DNA of 52,755 nt from Actinomycetospora chibensis (GTDB lineage: Bacteria; Actinomycetota; Actinomycetes; Mycobacteriales; Pseudonocardiaceae). Made by a program: the position numbers and the translations under genes. The notes below the pieces were generated by a model. The model had not been told where the DNA came from. It was given only the letters and a program-made list of their open reading frames with translations, and did no database searches. Of this stretch, positions 25,973 through 34,278 are shown piece by piece. The DNA lies in assembly GCF_028737215.1 (NCBI RefSeq), contig NZ_JAQZAM010000029.1, positions 1-52,755 of the forward strand, written 5' to 3'. The stretch's first letter is position 1. The number at the start of each line of letters is the position of its first letter.

Positions 25973-27206
25973 CGGGGAGGGGCCAGCCGGGAGGGGCCAG
26001 GCGGTCGGCCCGCAGCGGCCACACGATCGCCGCCAGCAGCGCGAGCAGCACGAGCACGAAGCCGATGGTCGCGGGCCACCCCGCGACGCCGTAGGCCACG
26101 CCACCGAGCGTCCCGCCGACGGACGAGCCGACGTAGAAGGCGCCGAGGTACAGACCCGAGGCGACGGCGCGGCCGTGCTCGGCGCGGCGGCCGACCCAGG
26201 CACTGGCGACGGTGTGCGCGGCGAAGAAGCCGACGGTCAGCAGGGCGAGGCCGGCGATCACGACGCCCAGCCACGTCGTCAGCATGGCGGCCGCGCCGAG
26301 GGCGGCCACCCCGGCCGCCCCGAGGAGGACGGGCCGGGGGCCGAGGCGGTCGGCGAGGCGGCCGGCGCGGGTCGAGGTGGCGGTGCCGACGGCGTAGAGC
26401 ACGAAGACGAAGCCGACCACGAGCGCGGGCAACCGGAACGGCGCGCCGAGCAGCAGGAACGTCACGTAGTTGTAGGCGCAGACGAACACGCCCATGGCGA
26501 GCAGGCCGACGGCGTAGAAGCGGCGCAGGACGGGGTCGCGGAGGTGGGCACGGGCGGCGCCGAGCAGCTCCCCCACGCCGACGGGGCGCGGGCGGAAGCG
26601 GCGTGAGACGGGCAGCACCAGCACGAACGCGACGAGGAAGGCGCCCGACACCAGCGCGATCCCGCCGAGGGCCCAGCGCCACGACCCGGTGAGGTCGGCG
26701 ATCGCGCTGACGATGATCCGCCCGCCGAAGCCGCCGACCGAGTTGCCCGCGATGTAGAGGCCCATCGCGCCGCCGAGGTGCTCGCCGTCGATCTCGTCGG
26801 CGAGGTAGGCCATGCCGACCGCGGGCAGCCCGGCCAGCGCGAGTCCCTCGAGCCCGCGCAGCACCAGCAGCAGCGCGAACCCGGGGGCGACGGCGGCGGC
26901 GAGGCCGAACACGACCGCGGCGGCCAGCGAGCCGACCATCACCGGACGACGACCCCAGCGCTCCGACAGGGCGCTCGCGGGGATGACGCCGACCGCGAGC
27001 GCGGCGGTCGTGACCGAGATCGACAACGACGCCGTGCCGGGCGTGATGCCGTAGGCGTCGACGAGCGCCGGCAGCAGCGGCTGGGTCGCGTAGAGCAGCG
27101 CGAACGTCGTGAACCCCGCGCAGAACAGGCCGACCGCGATCGGGCGGAAGCCGGGGTCACCACGGCGCAGCGCCGCCGGGCGCGCAACGACCACCGGCGA
27201 CGACAT
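25950..27206 (-). CDS. MFS transporter (YnfM/CynX-like)
   Basis: The protein has 418 aa with twelve hydrophobic segments. The MFS motif A region reads ALSERWGRRPVMVGSL after the second helix, and ADRLGPRPVLLG is its half-repeat. It is probably a proton-coupled exporter in the cytoplasmic membrane, with unknown substrate. ATG 27206-27204 is used. The C-terminal 20 residues (APPGWPLPASPERCR) extend antisense into the last 23 bp of dnaB, a convergent overlap. The CutA gene lies 49 bp upstream on the same strand. Confidence 0.87.
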   Translation of the reverse strand: MSSPVVVARPAALRRGDPGFRPIAVGLFCAGFTTFALLYATQPLLPALVDAYGITPGTASLSISVTTAALAVGVIPASALSERWGRRPVMVGSLAAAVVFGLAAAVAPGFALLLVLRGLEGLALAGLPAVGMAYLADEIDGEHLGGAMGLYIAGNSVGGFGGRIIVSAIADLTGSWRWALGGIALVSGAFLVAFVLVLPVSRRFRPRPVGVGELLGAARAHLRDPVLRRFYAVGLLAMGVFVCAYNYVTFLLLGAPFRLPALVVGFVFVLYAVGTATSTRAGRLADRLGPRPVLLGAAGVAALGAAAMLTTWLGVVIAGLALLTVGFFAAHTVASAWVGRRAEHGRAVASGLYLGAFYVGSSVGGTLGGVAYGVAGWPATIGFVLVLLALLAAIVWPLRADRLAPPGWPLPASPERCR

Positions 27207-27255
27207 CGTTGTCGAGGCTAACCGTCAGGGGCGCCCGGACGCGCGGTCTCCTGCG

Positions 27256-27603
27256 TCACGGGTCGACTGCGCTCCCCTCCGTCTCCTGCGTCACCCACGC
27301 CAGATACGGCCCGTGTCCACCGACGACGGGCAGGACGAGCACCTCGGGCACGTCGTAGGTGTGCTCCGCGACGAGCCGGGCGGTGAGGTCGTCGACACGT
27401 GCGAGGTCGGTCTTGAGCCAGAGCTGCCACTCCTCCTCGACCGACGCGGCGCCCTCCCAGCGGAACACGCTGCGCACCGGTCCGGCGATCTGCACGCAGG
27501 CCGCGAGCCGGGCGTCGACGAGCACGCGGGACAGACGGTCCGCCTCGTCGGCGGAGTCGGTGGTGGTGAGGACGACGCGGGCGGTCGTCGCGTCAGGGGT
27601 CAT
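27256..27603 (-). CDS. cutA: Divalent-cation tolerance protein CutA
   Basis: The protein has 115 aa, normal for this trimeric PII-like fold. It has RVVLTTTDSADEADRLSR, LAACVQIAGPVRSVFRWEG and the KTDL segment before EHTYDVPEVLVLPV. CutA was linked to copper tolerance in E. coli, but its general role is unclear. ATG 27603-27601 is used. It is divergent from the SDR gene and lies upstream of the MFS gene, possibly in one transcript. Confidence 0.92.
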   Translation of the reverse strand: MTPDATTARVVLTTTDSADEADRLSRVLVDARLAACVQIAGPVRSVFRWEGAASVEEEWQLWLKTDLARVDDLTARLVAEHTYDVPEVLVLPVVGGHGPYLAWVTQETEGSAVDP

Positions 27604-27673
27604 CGGCCAGGCCTCCCGGCGCCGGTGGATGCGAGCTGGTGGATCCGTGCTGGGTCCGTGTCACGATGCGGCG

Positions 27674-28606
27674 ATGTTCCTCGTCACGGGCGCCACGGGC
27701 TTCGTCGGGTCGGCCGTGGTCGCGCTGCTGCACGATCGGGGCCACGCGGTGCGCGCCGTCGTGCGCGACCCGGCGCGCGCGGACGTCCTGCCCGACGGCG
27801 TGGAACGGGTCGCCGCCGACCTCGCCGACGGCGAGGCCCTGGTGCGCGCGATGGACGGCTGCGAGAGCGTCTTCCACCTGGCCGCGGCGGTGGGCGCGCC
27901 GGGTCCGGAGGCGCACGAGCTCAACGTCGGCGGCACCGCGCGGGTGGTCGACGCCGTCCGGCGCGCCGGGGTGCGCCGGCTCGTGCACACCTCGACCAGC
28001 GCGGCGATCTGCGTGCCGGATCCCGACGGTCCGGGGTGCGTGATCGACGAGGACGCCGCCGGGGGCACCGAGCTCACCGACCCGTACTCGACGACCAAGG
28101 CCGAGGCCGAGGCCGTCGTGCTCGACGCGGTGGGCGCCGGCGGCATCGACGCCGTCGTCGCGACCGTCGTCAACGTGTACGGCCCCTCGCCGCGCGGGCC
28201 CCTGAGCTACAACCAGCTCCTCGCGGCGGCGGCGCGGGGGGCGGTCGGCGCCATCGTCGACACCCGCGTCGGCTGGGTGCTCGCCGAGGATGTTGCCGAG
28301 GGCCAGCTGCTCGTCCACGACGGCGGGGAGACGGGCCGTCGCCACGTCCTGTGCGGGGAGGTCGCCTCGTTCCCGGAGGTGCTCGACACCTACTGCGTGG
28401 CGGCGGGCAGCCCGCACCGGGTCCGAGCGCTGCCCGAGGGCTCCGAGCTGCCGGAGGGCGCGCCGCCCTTCGCCGACCGGTCGGTGGTCTACGGCCGGAT
28501 CGGGGGCTACCGGGTGCGGGACGACCGGGCCCGGGCGCTGGGGTTCGCGCCCCGGGGGATCGCCGAGGGGCTCGCGCTGACGGCCCGGTGGATGCCCGCG
28601 ACGTGA
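27674..28606 (+). CDS. Extended SDR / NAD(P)-dependent epimerase family protein
   Basis: The protein has 310 aa from ATG 27674. The NAD(P)-binding GATGFVG is at residues 6-12. The catalytic YSTTK (Tyr-x-x-x-Lys) follows the STS segment of the active site. The rest resembles nucleoside-sugar epimerase and dihydroflavonol-reductase-like proteins, but the substrate cannot be predicted. A -10-like CACGAT lies 6 nt before the ATG, so a leaderless mRNA is possible. The in-frame extension back to 27359 is antisense to cutA and is rejected. Confidence 0.88.
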   Translation: MFLVTGATGFVGSAVVALLHDRGHAVRAVVRDPARADVLPDGVERVAADLADGEALVRAMDGCESVFHLAAAVGAPGPEAHELNVGGTARVVDAVRRAGVRRLVHTSTSAAICVPDPDGPGCVIDEDAAGGTELTDPYSTTKAEAEAVVLDAVGAGGIDAVVATVVNVYGPSPRGPLSYNQLLAAAARGAVGAIVDTRVGWVLAEDVAEGQLLVHDGGETGRRHVLCGEVASFPEVLDTYCVAAGSPHRVRALPEGSELPEGAPPFADRSVVYGRIGGYRVRDDRARALGFAPRGIAEGLALTARWMPAT

Positions 28607-28729
28607 TCCGATCTCCGGACGTCTGCGCCCCGGGGATGGGACATCGGACACGCGCCCCGACGCGTGGCGGCCGGGGATGCCACGCTGGTGGTCACGGCTG
28701 GACCGAACACGGCCGGAAAGGGTGAGCAC

Positions 28730-29608
28730 ATGACCGACGACACCGCTGTCGAGACGGGATCCGTGGCTGCCTCCGGAGAGTTCACGCTCGGCGACGACCT
28801 GCGGGTGCGTCGCCTCGGGTACGGCGCCATGCGCCTGACCGGCGAGGGCATCTGGGGACCCCCCAAGGACCCGGAGAACGCGGTAGCGGTCCTGCGACGG
28901 GCGATCGAGCTCGGCGTCGACTTCGTCGACACCGCGGACTCCTACGGCCCCTACGTCAGCGAGGAGCTCATCCGGGAGGCGCTGTACCCGTACCGCGGGA
29001 TCACCGTCGCCACCAAGGCGGGCCTGCTGCGCACCGGACCGAACCGCTGGATCCCCTGCGGGCGCCCGGAGTACCTGCGCCAGGAGGCCGAGATGAGCCT
29101 GCGCCGCCTCGGCGTGGAGACGCTCGACCTCTTCCAGCTCCACCGCGTCGACCCGCACGTCGCCGCCGACGAGCAGTTCGGTCTGCTCGCCGACCTCCAG
29201 CGCGAGGGCAAGGTCCGCGAGGTCGGCCTGAGCCAGGTCTCCGTCGCGGAGATCGAGGCGGCCGGACGCATCGTCGACGTCGCCTCGGTGCAGAACCGCT
29301 ACAACCTCGTCGACCGCTCCTCGGACGACGTGCTGCGCCACTGCACCGCGCACGGCATCGGGTTCATCCCGTGGGCCCCGGCCGACGCCGGCAAGCTCGC
29401 CGAGCCGGGCCACGCCGCGGCGCGTGCCGCCGACGCGCTGGGTGCGACGCCGGCGCAGGTCGCGCTGGCGTGGCTGCTGCAGCGCAGCTCGGTGATGCTG
29501 CCCATCCCGGGCACCAGCTCGCTGGAGCACCTCGCGGAGAACTGCGCGGCCGCGACCCTCGAGCTCGACCGCGACACCGTCGCGACGCTGGACGCCGCCG
29601 GCGCCTGA
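28730..29608 (+). CDS. Aldo/keto reductase
   Basis: The protein has 292 aa from ATG 28730, with GGAAAGG upstream. It is a TIM-barrel oxidoreductase using NADPH to reduce carbonyls. The catalytic Asp and Tyr sit in FVDTADSYGPY, the Lys in VATKAGL and the His in LFQLHRVD. The coenzyme-binding C-terminus reads LPIPGTSSLEHLAEN. It belongs to the group of oxidoreductases common in actinobacteria, and the substrate is unknown. Convergent with the SDR-DUF2867 gene, 24 bp away. Confidence 0.92.
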   Translation: MTDDTAVETGSVAASGEFTLGDDLRVRRLGYGAMRLTGEGIWGPPKDPENAVAVLRRAIELGVDFVDTADSYGPYVSEELIREALYPYRGITVATKAGLLRTGPNRWIPCGRPEYLRQEAEMSLRRLGVETLDLFQLHRVDPHVAADEQFGLLADLQREGKVREVGLSQVSVAEIEAAGRIVDVASVQNRYNLVDRSSDDVLRHCTAHGIGFIPWAPADAGKLAEPGHAAARAADALGATPAQVALAWLLQRSSVMLPIPGTSSLEHLAENCAAATLELDRDTVATLDAAGA

Positions 29609-29632
29609 CGTCGAGGGTCCGGGCCGGGCGCG

Positions 29633-31240
29633 TCAGGTCCCCGTGCGCAGCACGGGGCGGGCGCGCTCGGCGTCGCGGCGTGCGCGCCGGTCGCGGAGAC
29701 GGGCCACGACGCCCGTCGGGGGCTCCGGGTGCTCGCCGCGCTCCACACGTTCGGCGGCGCCCACGATGCGTCGCTCCATGCCGCCGAAGACCAGGGCATG
29801 GAACGGCGCGATGACGTACCAGTAGGCATGGCCGGCGAGCCCGTGCGGGAAGAAGATCGCGCGCTGCCGGTAGATCGAGCCGTCCTCGGTGGGGGTGACC
29901 CGCAGCTCGAGCCACGCGAGGCCCGGCGCCTTCATCTCCGCGCGCAGGCGCAGCAGCCGCTCGCCCGGGGCCAGCGCGGTCTCGTCGGGGTCGAGACGCG
30001 AGTCCCCCTCGTCGACGCACTCCTCGACGCGCCACCAGTCGAGGGCGTCGCCGACCTTGAGCGAGTCGGCGTCCCGCCGGCCCCGGCGCAGACCAACCCC
30101 CCCGACGAGCCGGTCCATCACCCCGCGCGCCCACCAGCCGAGCGGGAACGAGTACCAGCCGCGCTCGCCGCCGATGCCGGTGACGACGTGCCACACGTGG
30201 TCGGCCGACGCGGACGCGTGGCGCTCGCGGCAGTCGGTGTAGACGGTGCCGCCCGCCCACGCGGGGTCCGACGGCAACGGGTCCGACGGCGCGTACGTCG
30301 CGTTCGCCCCCGACCAGCGCGTCTCCACCTGGCCGGAGCTGATCCGCTGCAGCGCCAGGGAGACGGCGCGGTGGAACCCGGTGAGCCCGCCCTCGGGCGG
30401 CGCCACGAACTGGTCGATGTCGTGCTCGGCGGCGACGACCTCGTGTACGAGCGAGTCGATGAGGGGCACGGCCGTCGAGCGGGGCACCGGGGTCACGAGG
30501 TTGACCCAGTGCGACGACAGACGCGGGGTCAGAACCGGAACCGGCAGCATCGTCCGTCGCGGCAGCTCCGCGACCTCGGCGAAGCCCTCCATCATCTCCA
30601 GGTAGGTCAGGACGTCGGGTCCGCCGATGTCGAACGTCCGGTTGATCTCGGGCGGCAGCGTCACCGCCTTGACCAGGTAGTGCAGGACGTCGCGGATGGC
30701 GATGGGCTGGACGCGGTGGTGCACCCACGACGGCGTGAGCATCACGGGCAGGCGCTCGGTGAGGTAGCGCAGCATCTCGAAGCTCGCCGACCCCGACCCG
30801 AGGATCACCGCCGCCTGCAGGATGACGGTCGGGACGCCCGAGCGCAGGAAGGTCTCGCCGACCTCGGCGCGCGACGCGAGGTGCTCGGAGAGCTCGACGC
30901 CCTCGGGGTGCATGCCGCCGAGATAGACGATCCGCGACACGCCGGCCTCGCGGGCGGCCTGCGCGCTGATCAGTGCGGCGCGGCGGTCGACGGCGGCGAA
31001 GCCGCTCTCGGAGAGCGAGTGCACGAGGTAGTACAGGACGTCGGCGCCCTCGCAGGCGCGGCGCATCGACTCCTCGTCCAGGACGTCGCCCGCGACGATC
31101 TCCACCTGTTGCGCCCACGGGGTGTCGCGCATCTTCGCGGGGTCGCGCACGACGCAGCGCACGTCGTGGCCCTCCGCCGCCAGGCGTGGGGCGAGGCGCC
31201 CGCCGATGTATCCCGTCGCTCCGGTCACCACGCATCGCAC
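29633..31240 (-). CDS. NAD(P)-binding SDR fused to DUF2867
   Basis: The protein has 535 aa. The N-terminal atypical SDR (VTGATGYIGGRLAPRLAAEG, then DVLYYLVHSL and IVYLGGMHPEG) occupies about 300 residues. The C-terminal DUF2867 domain is Trp-rich (GWYSFPLGWWARGVMD, then WWRVEECVDEGD and the FFPHGLAGHAYWYVIAPFH motif). This fusion is common in actinobacteria and has no proven activity. The conserved HAYWY...FH segment marks the family. The start ATG 31240 lies in a 283-bp gap before the next gene. Confidence 0.87.
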   Translation of the reverse strand: MRCVVTGATGYIGGRLAPRLAAEGHDVRCVVRDPAKMRDTPWAQQVEIVAGDVLDEESMRRACEGADVLYYLVHSLSESGFAAVDRRAALISAQAAREAGVSRIVYLGGMHPEGVELSEHLASRAEVGETFLRSGVPTVILQAAVILGSGSASFEMLRYLTERLPVMLTPSWVHHRVQPIAIRDVLHYLVKAVTLPPEINRTFDIGGPDVLTYLEMMEGFAEVAELPRRTMLPVPVLTPRLSSHWVNLVTPVPRSTAVPLIDSLVHEVVAAEHDIDQFVAPPEGGLTGFHRAVSLALQRISSGQVETRWSGANATYAPSDPLPSDPAWAGGTVYTDCRERHASASADHVWHVVTGIGGERGWYSFPLGWWARGVMDRLVGGVGLRRGRRDADSLKVGDALDWWRVEECVDEGDSRLDPDETALAPGERLLRLRAEMKAPGLAWLELRVTPTEDGSIYRQRAIFFPHGLAGHAYWYVIAPFHALVFGGMERRIVGAAERVERGEHPEPPTGVVARLRDRRARRDAERARPVLRTGT

Positions 31241-31452
31241 GGGTCGATCGTGGTGCCTGCGCGCCCCGCCCGCAGTGTCGGACCGCGGGTGCGGTGCGGC
31301 TCCGGTTCGACCGGGGCCTCCTCCCGAAACCCCCGGGCACTCCAGGGAGTGACACCCGGCCGGGGGATCCGTCGGCGTGTCGCGGGCGAATGGCCGTGTC
31401 GGCGGGATTCGGGCCCCAAGTCCTCTCCAGTGGCTGCCGTTGAGGAAGCCAG

Positions 31453-31509
31453 ATGCTCGACGTCATTCGGCCGTTCGGCGGCTACGACGACGGGCCGATG
31501 GATCAGTAG
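31453..31509 (+). CDS. Small upstream ORF (18 aa), candidate leader peptide
   Basis: ATG 31453 to TAG 31509 encodes MLDVIRPFGGYDDGPMDQ. GAGGA at 31442-31446 gives a 6-nt spacing to the ATG. It ends 14 bp before the GTG of the next gene, in a different frame. It is the only feature seen in the 31241-31523 gap. No family is recognised and translation is not proven. Confidence 0.35.
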   Translation: MLDVIRPFGGYDDGPMDQ

Positions 31510-31523
31510 TCGGGGAGGTCGAA

Positions 31524-32132
31524 GTGTGGGTGTGGCGTGACGACCTGGGGTCCGGAGGAGCGCTCGGCGGAGCCGGCGGGTGGCGACTGGACGGGAACAA
31601 CACGTGGGTGTGGGAAGAGCCCTCGCCGCTCGACCGGCCGGGGGCCGGTACGGGTGCGCTGCGGGGCTATGCCGGCGGGGTCGGGAGCGCTCCCGCCGTC
31701 GACCAGCGACGGCCGGAACGGCGCACGGGGCGGCCGGTCGGTGACCGGGCGCTGGCAACGCTCGGGGACGACCCGACGCCGATCTTCCACGAGCTGAGCG
31801 TCGACCGGTCGCGGAACATCCCGCGGCCGTCGTGGCGCGACCGCGACCGGGACGCGGTGCACGTCCCGGAGCCGCACCCGGGCTCCGGCGCGCTGCCGAT
31901 CCAGGACGAGGAGTGGGCGCAGCACCGCGGACGCGGTCTGCGCGAGGTGCCGACCGTGCCCCCGCCGCCGGCCCCCGAGGCCGCGGAGAACCCGGAGGAC
32001 GAGCTGCGGCGCCGCGCCGAGCGCCGTCGCCGCCCGATGGGCGAGAGCCGCGAGGACGCGGGACGCGAGGGCGGGCGCCACACCTGGCGCCGCGAGGAGA
32101 CCCGGTCGGGGCGGCACGCGCTGCGTCGCTGA
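31524..32132 (+). CDS. Hypothetical basic protein
   Basis: The protein has 202 aa from GTG 31524, fixed by GGGGAGG at 31512-31518. A short Trp-containing N-terminal part (VWVWRDDLG, then WRLDGNNTWVWEE) is followed by a long Arg/Pro-rich, probably disordered region with FHELSVDRSRNIPRPSW. No membrane segment, cofactor motif or known domain is visible. Conserved N-terminal tryptophans suggest a small folded head. No family recognised. It follows the 18-aa leader ORF and precedes DoxX by 177 bp. Confidence 0.6.
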   Translation: MWVWRDDLGSGGALGGAGGWRLDGNNTWVWEEPSPLDRPGAGTGALRGYAGGVGSAPAVDQRRPERRTGRPVGDRALATLGDDPTPIFHELSVDRSRNIPRPSWRDRDRDAVHVPEPHPGSGALPIQDEEWAQHRGRGLREVPTVPPPPAPEAAENPEDELRRRAERRRRPMGESREDAGREGGRHTWRREETRSGRHALRR

Positions 32133-32309
32133 CGCCGCCGACGGGTACCGGTCCGTCGGGTCGCCCGTCCCGGGCGGCCCGGCGCTCCGGGCGGACGCCG
32201 CCGAACGGCAGCAACGGCCGGAGCTATGCTGCGGCACCCGCGCGGACCCGTCGGTCCTCCGGCGTGCCCGGTCCCGCCGTCGTCGTCGCGCCCCGTGGAG
32301 GTCGCTTCC

Positions 32310-32858
32310 GTGCTCATCCGTCGTCTCGCCCGGCCCCTGCTGGCCGCCATCTTCATCAAGGGCGGGGTCGACACCCTGCTCAACCCCGAGCCGCGGGTGC
32401 AGAAGGCCACCCCGCTGCTGGAGAAGGCCGCACCGAGCCTGCCGGACCAGGTCCCGTCCGAGCCCCACCAGCTGGTCAAGATCGACGCCGGCGTCAAGAT
32501 CGGGGCCGGGGTGCTGCTGGCCGTCAACAAGTTCCCACGGCTGGCCTCGCTGGCCCTGGCCGGGACCCTGGTGCCGACCACCGTCGCGGGTCACCCGTTC
32601 TGGGAGAAGTCCGACCCGGCGGAGAAGGCGGCCGACCAGCAGCAGTTCCTCAAGAACCTCAGCATCCTCGGCGGGCTGATCCTGGCCGCGGTGGACACCG
32701 AGGGGAAGCCGTCGCTGGGCTGGCGTGGCCGCCGTGCCGCCCGCAAGATCGCCGAGAAGACGAGCGACCTCACCGACCAGACCGAGGGCACCGGCGACAA
32801 GGTGCGCCAGACCCTCACCGACAGCGTGGACGTCGCGATCGGCAAGTTCGCGGCCTGA
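32310..32858 (+). CDS. DoxX family membrane protein
   Basis: The protein has 182 aa from GTG 32310, with GGAGG at 32297-32301. It has four hydrophobic segments, starting RRLARPLLAAIFIKGGVDTL and including KIGAGVLLAVNKFPRLASLALAGTLVPTT and NLSILGGLILAAV, typical of DoxX/DUF417-like quinone-related membrane proteins of actinobacteria. The C-terminal 40 residues are charged and cytoplasmic. DoxX proteins have been linked to redox stress complexes in mycobacteria, but no partner is adjacent here. Confidence 0.87.
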   Translation: MLIRRLARPLLAAIFIKGGVDTLLNPEPRVQKATPLLEKAAPSLPDQVPSEPHQLVKIDAGVKIGAGVLLAVNKFPRLASLALAGTLVPTTVAGHPFWEKSDPAEKAADQQQFLKNLSILGGLILAAVDTEGKPSLGWRGRRAARKIAEKTSDLTDQTEGTGDKVRQTLTDSVDVAIGKFAA

Positions 32859-32897
32859 CTCGGGCGAGCGCAGCGACGGGTCCGTGTGAAGCGCCAC

Positions 32898-32923
32898 GGG
32901 GACCGCCGGAGACGGCGGTCCCC
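32898..32923 (+). terminator. Terminator after doxX
   Basis: GGGGACCGCC (32898-32907) and GGCGGTCCCC (32914-32923) form a perfect 10-bp stem with a 6-nt loop, 40 bp after the stop. Confidence 0.7.
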
Positions 32924-32954
32924 TGCGCGGGCGATCCCGCCCGCGCCGAGCCCC

Positions 32955-32960
32955 TAGGGT
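32955..32960 (+). promoter_or_regulatory. -10 element of leaderless FAD-oxidase gene
   Basis: TAGGGT is followed by 7 nt and then GTG 32968, which supports this start over GTG 32959. Confidence 0.5.
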
Positions 32961-32967
32961 GGCGTCC

Positions 32968-34278
32968 GTGTGGACGAACTGGTCCGGAGGCCAGCAGTGC
33001 CGGCCGATCGCGACGGTGCGCCCGCTCGACGACAGCGGCGTGTCGGCGGTGGTGCGGCGCGCCGCGGAGCGGGGCCAGACCGTCCGGCCGATCGGCGCCG
33101 GGCACTCCTTCAGCGCGCTCGCTGTCACCGACGGCGTCCATGTCGACCTCTCCGCGTTCCGCGGGGTCACCGGGATCGGCGGGCGCCCCGGCCGGCCGAC
33201 GGTCCGCGTCCGGGCCGGCACCACGGTCGGTGAACTGCACGAGGAGCTCGCGTCCCGGGACCTCGCGCTCGAGGCGCCGCTCGAGCTCGCCGCCCCGACC
33301 GTCGGGGGCGCGCTCGCCGTCGGCATGCACGGCAGCGGGACCGCGCACGGCTCGTTGTCCGCGGCCGTGGCGGGGCTCCGTCTCGTCGACGGCCGGGGCC
33401 GCCTGCGGGACGTCACCGTCGCCGACCTCGACGGCGCCCGCACCTCGCTGGGCGCCCTGGGCATCGTGGTCGAGGCCGAGCTCGCGGTCGTCCCGGCCGG
33501 ACGGGTCCGGGTGACGCGCGCGCCGCGCCCCGTCGAGGAGGTCCTCGACCCGGCGTTCTGGGCGGAGCACCCGGTGGCCGAGGCCGCGGTGTTCCCGTCG
33601 GCGGGCACGGCGCTGACCCGTTGGGCGGAGCCGCTGCCCGAGCACGCCGACACCGGGGACACCGACGAGGACACCGAGGCCGAGGAGCCCGAGCGCAGCC
33701 TCGGGGTCACCGTGGCCGGCGCCACCGGACGCACCGCGCTCGGGGGCGCGGTGGTCGTCGAGCGGGCCCTGCCCCGCCTCGTCCCGCGGTTCAACCGCGC
33801 GGTCTCGCGGCTCGCGCGCCGGGTCTCGGCGACCGGCCCGATGCACCGGGTGCTGTCCAGCCCGCCCGCGGTCCGCTACGAGCAGACCGAGTGGGCGCTG
33901 CCCCGGGCGGCGCTCGCCGAGGGGGCCCGGGAGCTGTTCGCCGCGCTCACCGACGACCACCTCGAGGTCGGGCTCCCGGTCCGGCTGCGCGTCGGCGCGC
34001 CCGAGTCCGGCTGGCTGCACCCCTCCCACGATCGCCCGACGGCCTGGGTGGCCGTGCGGGTGCCGCGCGGCACCGACCACGCCCCGGTGCTCGAGCGGGC
34101 CTACCGGGTGCTGCGCGCCCACGGCGGGCGCCCGCACTGGGCGTCGCGCTCCGACTGGACGGTCGAGGACACCGCCCGCGCCTACCCGCGCCTGCCCGAC
34201 TTCCGGCGGGTGCGCGACGACTACGACCCGGACCGGGTGTTCGCCACCCCCGCACTGGCGGCGGTGCTGGGCGACTGA
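32968..34278 (+). CDS. FAD-linked oxidoreductase, aldonolactone-oxidase (D-arabinono-1,4-lactone oxidase) type
   Basis: The protein has 436 aa from GTG 32968. The N-terminal PCMH-type FAD domain shows RPIGAGHSFSALAVTDGV, where the His of GxGHSF is the usual covalent flavin anchor in this family, then APTVGGALAVGMHGSGTAHGS. The C-terminal ALO domain ends with [32 protein letters not shown], which corresponds to the family's HWGK...YP....F......DP pattern but with S in place of GK. It probably oxidises a sugar lactone or polyol with O2 or another acceptor. An acidic insert of about 25 residues (EHADTGDTDEDTEAEEPE) lies mid-protein. Its 3' end overlaps the convergent FUSC gene by 58 bp. Confidence 0.85.
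   Translation: MWTNWSGGQQCRPIATVRPLDDSGVSAVVRRAAERGQTVRPIGAGHSFSALAVTDGVHVDLSAFRGVTGIGGRPGRPTVRVRAGTTVGELHEELASRDLALEAPLELAAPTVGGALAVGMHGSGTAHGSLSAAVAGLRLVDGRGRLRDVTVADLDGARTSLGALGIVVEAELAVVPAGRVRVTRAPRPVEEVLDPAFWAEHPVAEAAVFPSAGTALTRWAEPLPEHADTGDTDEDTEAEEPERSLGVTVAGATGRTALGGAVVVERALPRLVPRFNRAVSRLARRVSATGPMHRVLSSPPAVRYEQTEWALPRAALAEGARELFAALTDDHLEVGLPVRLRVGAPESGWLHPSHDRPTAWVAVRVPRGTDHAPVLERAYRVLRAHGGRPHWASRSDWTVEDTARAYPRLPDFRRVRDDYDPDRVFATPALAAVLGD

Noticed and set aside
34221..34278. Convergent overlap of the FAD oxidase and FUSC genes as a frameshift or annotation error
   Set aside because: Both proteins end with family-typical sequence before the overlap and have no earlier stop. A short tail overlap is simply tolerated.
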